From Marinobacter litoralis (GTDB taxonomy: Bacteria; Pseudomonadota; Gammaproteobacteria; Pseudomonadales; Oleiphilaceae), in contig NZ_QMDL01000002.1 in NCBI RefSeq assembly GCF_003336705.1, positions 233,262 through 297,261 of the forward strand: a stretch of DNA of 64,000 nucleotides, in the 5' to 3' direction. The notes under the pieces are model-generated. The model had not been told where the DNA came from, did no database searches, and worked only from the letters and a program-made list of their open reading frames with translations. A program made the position numbers and the translations under genes. Below are positions 62,661-64,000 of this stretch, piece after piece (position 1 is the stretch's first letter; each line of letters starts with the position of its first letter).

Positions 62661-63845
62661 TTATCTACTCCTCCGAGTGTTTCCATCCTGACGCGCACGT
62701 AGCTCTTGCAGAACCTGATCGGTCAGCGTCTGAACGTCGACTTGCTGATTACCTGATTGGGAGCTCCGCCCCCCTGAGCCCGACGAGCGCCCCTGAGTCA
62801 GCTTATCCAAAGGCAGGTACATCATGTTGCTGCTGCTTTGGGTGTCCACAAAGATCTTGCTGCTATTACCCAGAACCTGCTCCAGCGTTTGAATATACAT
62901 ACGCTCACGCGTGACCACCGGTGCCTGCTCGTACACGGCCAACAGCTGGTTGAAACGCGCCGTTTCACCGCGAGCCCGCTCAATCACCTCGGCCTTGTAC
63001 GCATTAGCTTCTTCAATCATGCGCTGCGCCTGGCCCCGTGCTTCCGGAACAATCTTGTTGCGGTAGGTTTCGGCCTCTTCTTTCGCACGCTGTTCATCTT
63101 CTCGAGCTCGCTGAACTTCGCGGAAAGCATCCTGCACGGCCGCCGGGGGCTGTGTGCTTTCAACGTTTACTCGAACGATTTCCAGACCAGTACCGTACTC
63201 TTTCAAGAAGCTTTGCAGCCGCTGCTCAACGCGAACAGCCAGTTCCGCACGCCCTTCCGTCAATACGTCATCCAGTGAGGAACTGCCTACTTCGTGACGC
63301 AGAGCACTGTCGGTCGCAAAGGCCAAAGCCTGGTTAGAATCACGCACGTTCAGAACGTAAGCCCTGGCATCGCCAACCCGGTACTGAACCTGCAGATCCA
63401 CGGTGACCAAGTTTTCGTCCTGAGTCAGCATCTGGCCGCTGGAGCGGGCTGAGCGAACGTTGGTTACACGGACTTTGGTCACCGAATCAATCAACGGTAC
63501 CTTGAAACGCAGACCCGGGTTTTCAGTTCGACTGAATTCACCGAAGCGCAGCACGACCGCTCGCTCCTGTTCGTCTACGGTGTAGAACGACTGGTACAGG
63601 ACATAACCGAACGCCAATATGGCGGCGATGGCCAAAATGGCGCCAAAACCACTGTTGCTGCTACCAGAGCCTGAGCTGCCGTTATTGCCAGAGCCGCCTT
63701 TGCCGCCCAGCATACGATTCAGCTTGTCCAGCCCCTTCTTCAGAGCCTCATCCAGATCTGGTGGCCCCTGATCATTGCCGCGACGACCACCGGTTCCCCA
63801 GGGATCGTTGTCGTTACGGTTACCACCCGGTTCATTCCAGGCCAT
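62661..63845 (-). CDS. hflK: HflK, modulator of FtsH
   Basis: A 394-residue partner of HflC. The N-terminus is glycine- and asparagine-rich and cytoplasmic (residues 1-65), then a membrane helix (about 66-85, FGAILAIAAILAFGYVLYQ) and an SPFH domain (ERAVVLRFGEFSRTENPGLRFKVP) with a long charged coiled coil (about 240-310). The C-terminus is low-complexity and Ser/Gly/Gln-rich. GGAGAG precedes the ATG. Confidence 0.95.
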   Translation of the reverse strand: MAWNEPGGNRNDNDPWGTGGRRGNDQGPPDLDEALKKGLDKLNRMLGGKGGSGNNGSSGSGSSNSGFGAILAIAAILAFGYVLYQSFYTVDEQERAVVLRFGEFSRTENPGLRFKVPLIDSVTKVRVTNVRSARSSGQMLTQDENLVTVDLQVQYRVGDARAYVLNVRDSNQALAFATDSALRHEVGSSSLDDVLTEGRAELAVRVEQRLQSFLKEYGTGLEIVRVNVESTQPPAAVQDAFREVQRAREDEQRAKEEAETYRNKIVPEARGQAQRMIEEANAYKAEVIERARGETARFNQLLAVYEQAPVVTRERMYIQTLEQVLGNSSKIFVDTQSSSNMMYLPLDKLTQGRSSGSGGRSSQSGNQQVDVQTLTDQVLQELRARQDGNTRRSR

Positions 63846-63923
63846 AATTCTCTCCGTTCGTGTTTATTCGAATGGCTGCAAATACTAGGGATTTATCAAG
63901 CCCCCGGCAATAGGCGGCCTGAT

Positions 63924-64000
63924 TCACAGTGCCCGGTCTTCCAGCCGAACCTCTTCCTGGCTTACACCTGCTCGACTGAGCAACTGCAGCCAATCGCGAT
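63924..64000 (-). CDS. hflX: HflX, ribosome-associated GTPase (C-terminal end)
   Basis: The last 24 codons or so of a frame that enters from beyond the window end: DWLQLLSRAGVSQEEVRLEDRAL then stop. This fits the C-terminal tail of HflX and its position before hflK in the hfq-hflX-hflK-hflC order. The GTPase domain is outside the window, so the call relies on context and the short tail. Confidence 0.7.
   Translation of the reverse strand, partial: RDWLQLLSRAGVSQEEVRLEDRAL

Overview
The window reads as a contiguous chromosomal segment of a marine-type gammaproteobacterium, most like Marinobacter or a close relative on the pseudomonad side. This rests on gene order and protein families, not on a search. 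Supporting blocks are lptA-lptB-rpoN-hpf-ptsN-rapZ-ptsO, nit-yhdP-rng-maf-mreDCB beside gatCAB, a pycR/pycA/pycB pyruvate carboxylase locus, miaB-phoH-ybeY-corC-lnt with leuS-lptE-holA, and hflX-hflK-hflC-hisZ-purA. Base composition is moderately GC-rich and even. I see no prophage, insertion sequence, CRISPR array, rRNA or tRNA.

Layout. 1-7036 (+): LPS transport (lptA 3' end, lptB), sigma-54 and nitrogen-PTS genes, a Mg2+ channel (mgtE) and darP. 7050-16165 (-): an amidase, the giant AsmA-like YhdP, RNase G, Maf and MreDCB. 16560-19838 (+): GatCAB. 20274-25276: a LysR regulator divergent from pyruvate carboxylase plus carbonic anhydrase. 25336-26676 (-): rimO. 26980-31409 (+): a PilZ protein, cysD-cysN and yejK. 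31573-32307 (-): trmH. 32654-38269 (+): miaB, phoH, ybeY, corC, lnt. 38273-38827 (-): a YbeL-type zinc-ribbon protein. 38972-44055 (+): leuS, lptE, holA and a periplasmic endonuclease I relative. 44268-48085 (-): two paralogous acyl-CoA dehydrogenases. 48330-53365 (-): a metalloprotease-like protein, a small flagellar-rod-like protein and bioD/bioC/bioF/bioB. 53417-58978: comF (+), an FAD oxidoreductase (-), then srkA between two small anchored proteins and cmoA-cmoB (+). 58996-64000 (-): purA, hisZ, hflC, hflK and the 3' end of hflX.

The most unusual signal is a dispersed family of long intergenic palindromes. Eight copies (A-H) have a conserved 53-58 nt core that folds into two small hairpins, usually with TCCA loops. 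Each core is enclosed by 27-30 bp inverted arms. The arms are different at every locus, yet complementary within the locus. All ten arm mismatches I count in A-H are transitions. Two further palindromes (I and J, after cysN and yejK) follow the same plan with another core or none. The family sits between convergent, divergent and tandem genes, including between bioB and bioF and twice before phoH, so simple termination does not explain it. A conserved core inside locus-specific arms suggests a mobile core that inserts into hairpins, insertion with inverted duplication of flanks, or a structured RNA whose stem is maintained by conversion.

Other points: CysN carries a C-terminal domain that looks like an APS kinase without its P-loop; mreC appears to start at ATT; a BirA-like operator lies in the bioB/comF gap; a PsrA-like box overlaps a good promoter for an acyl-CoA dehydrogenase; carbonic anhydrase follows pyruvate carboxylase closely enough to be co-transcribed.
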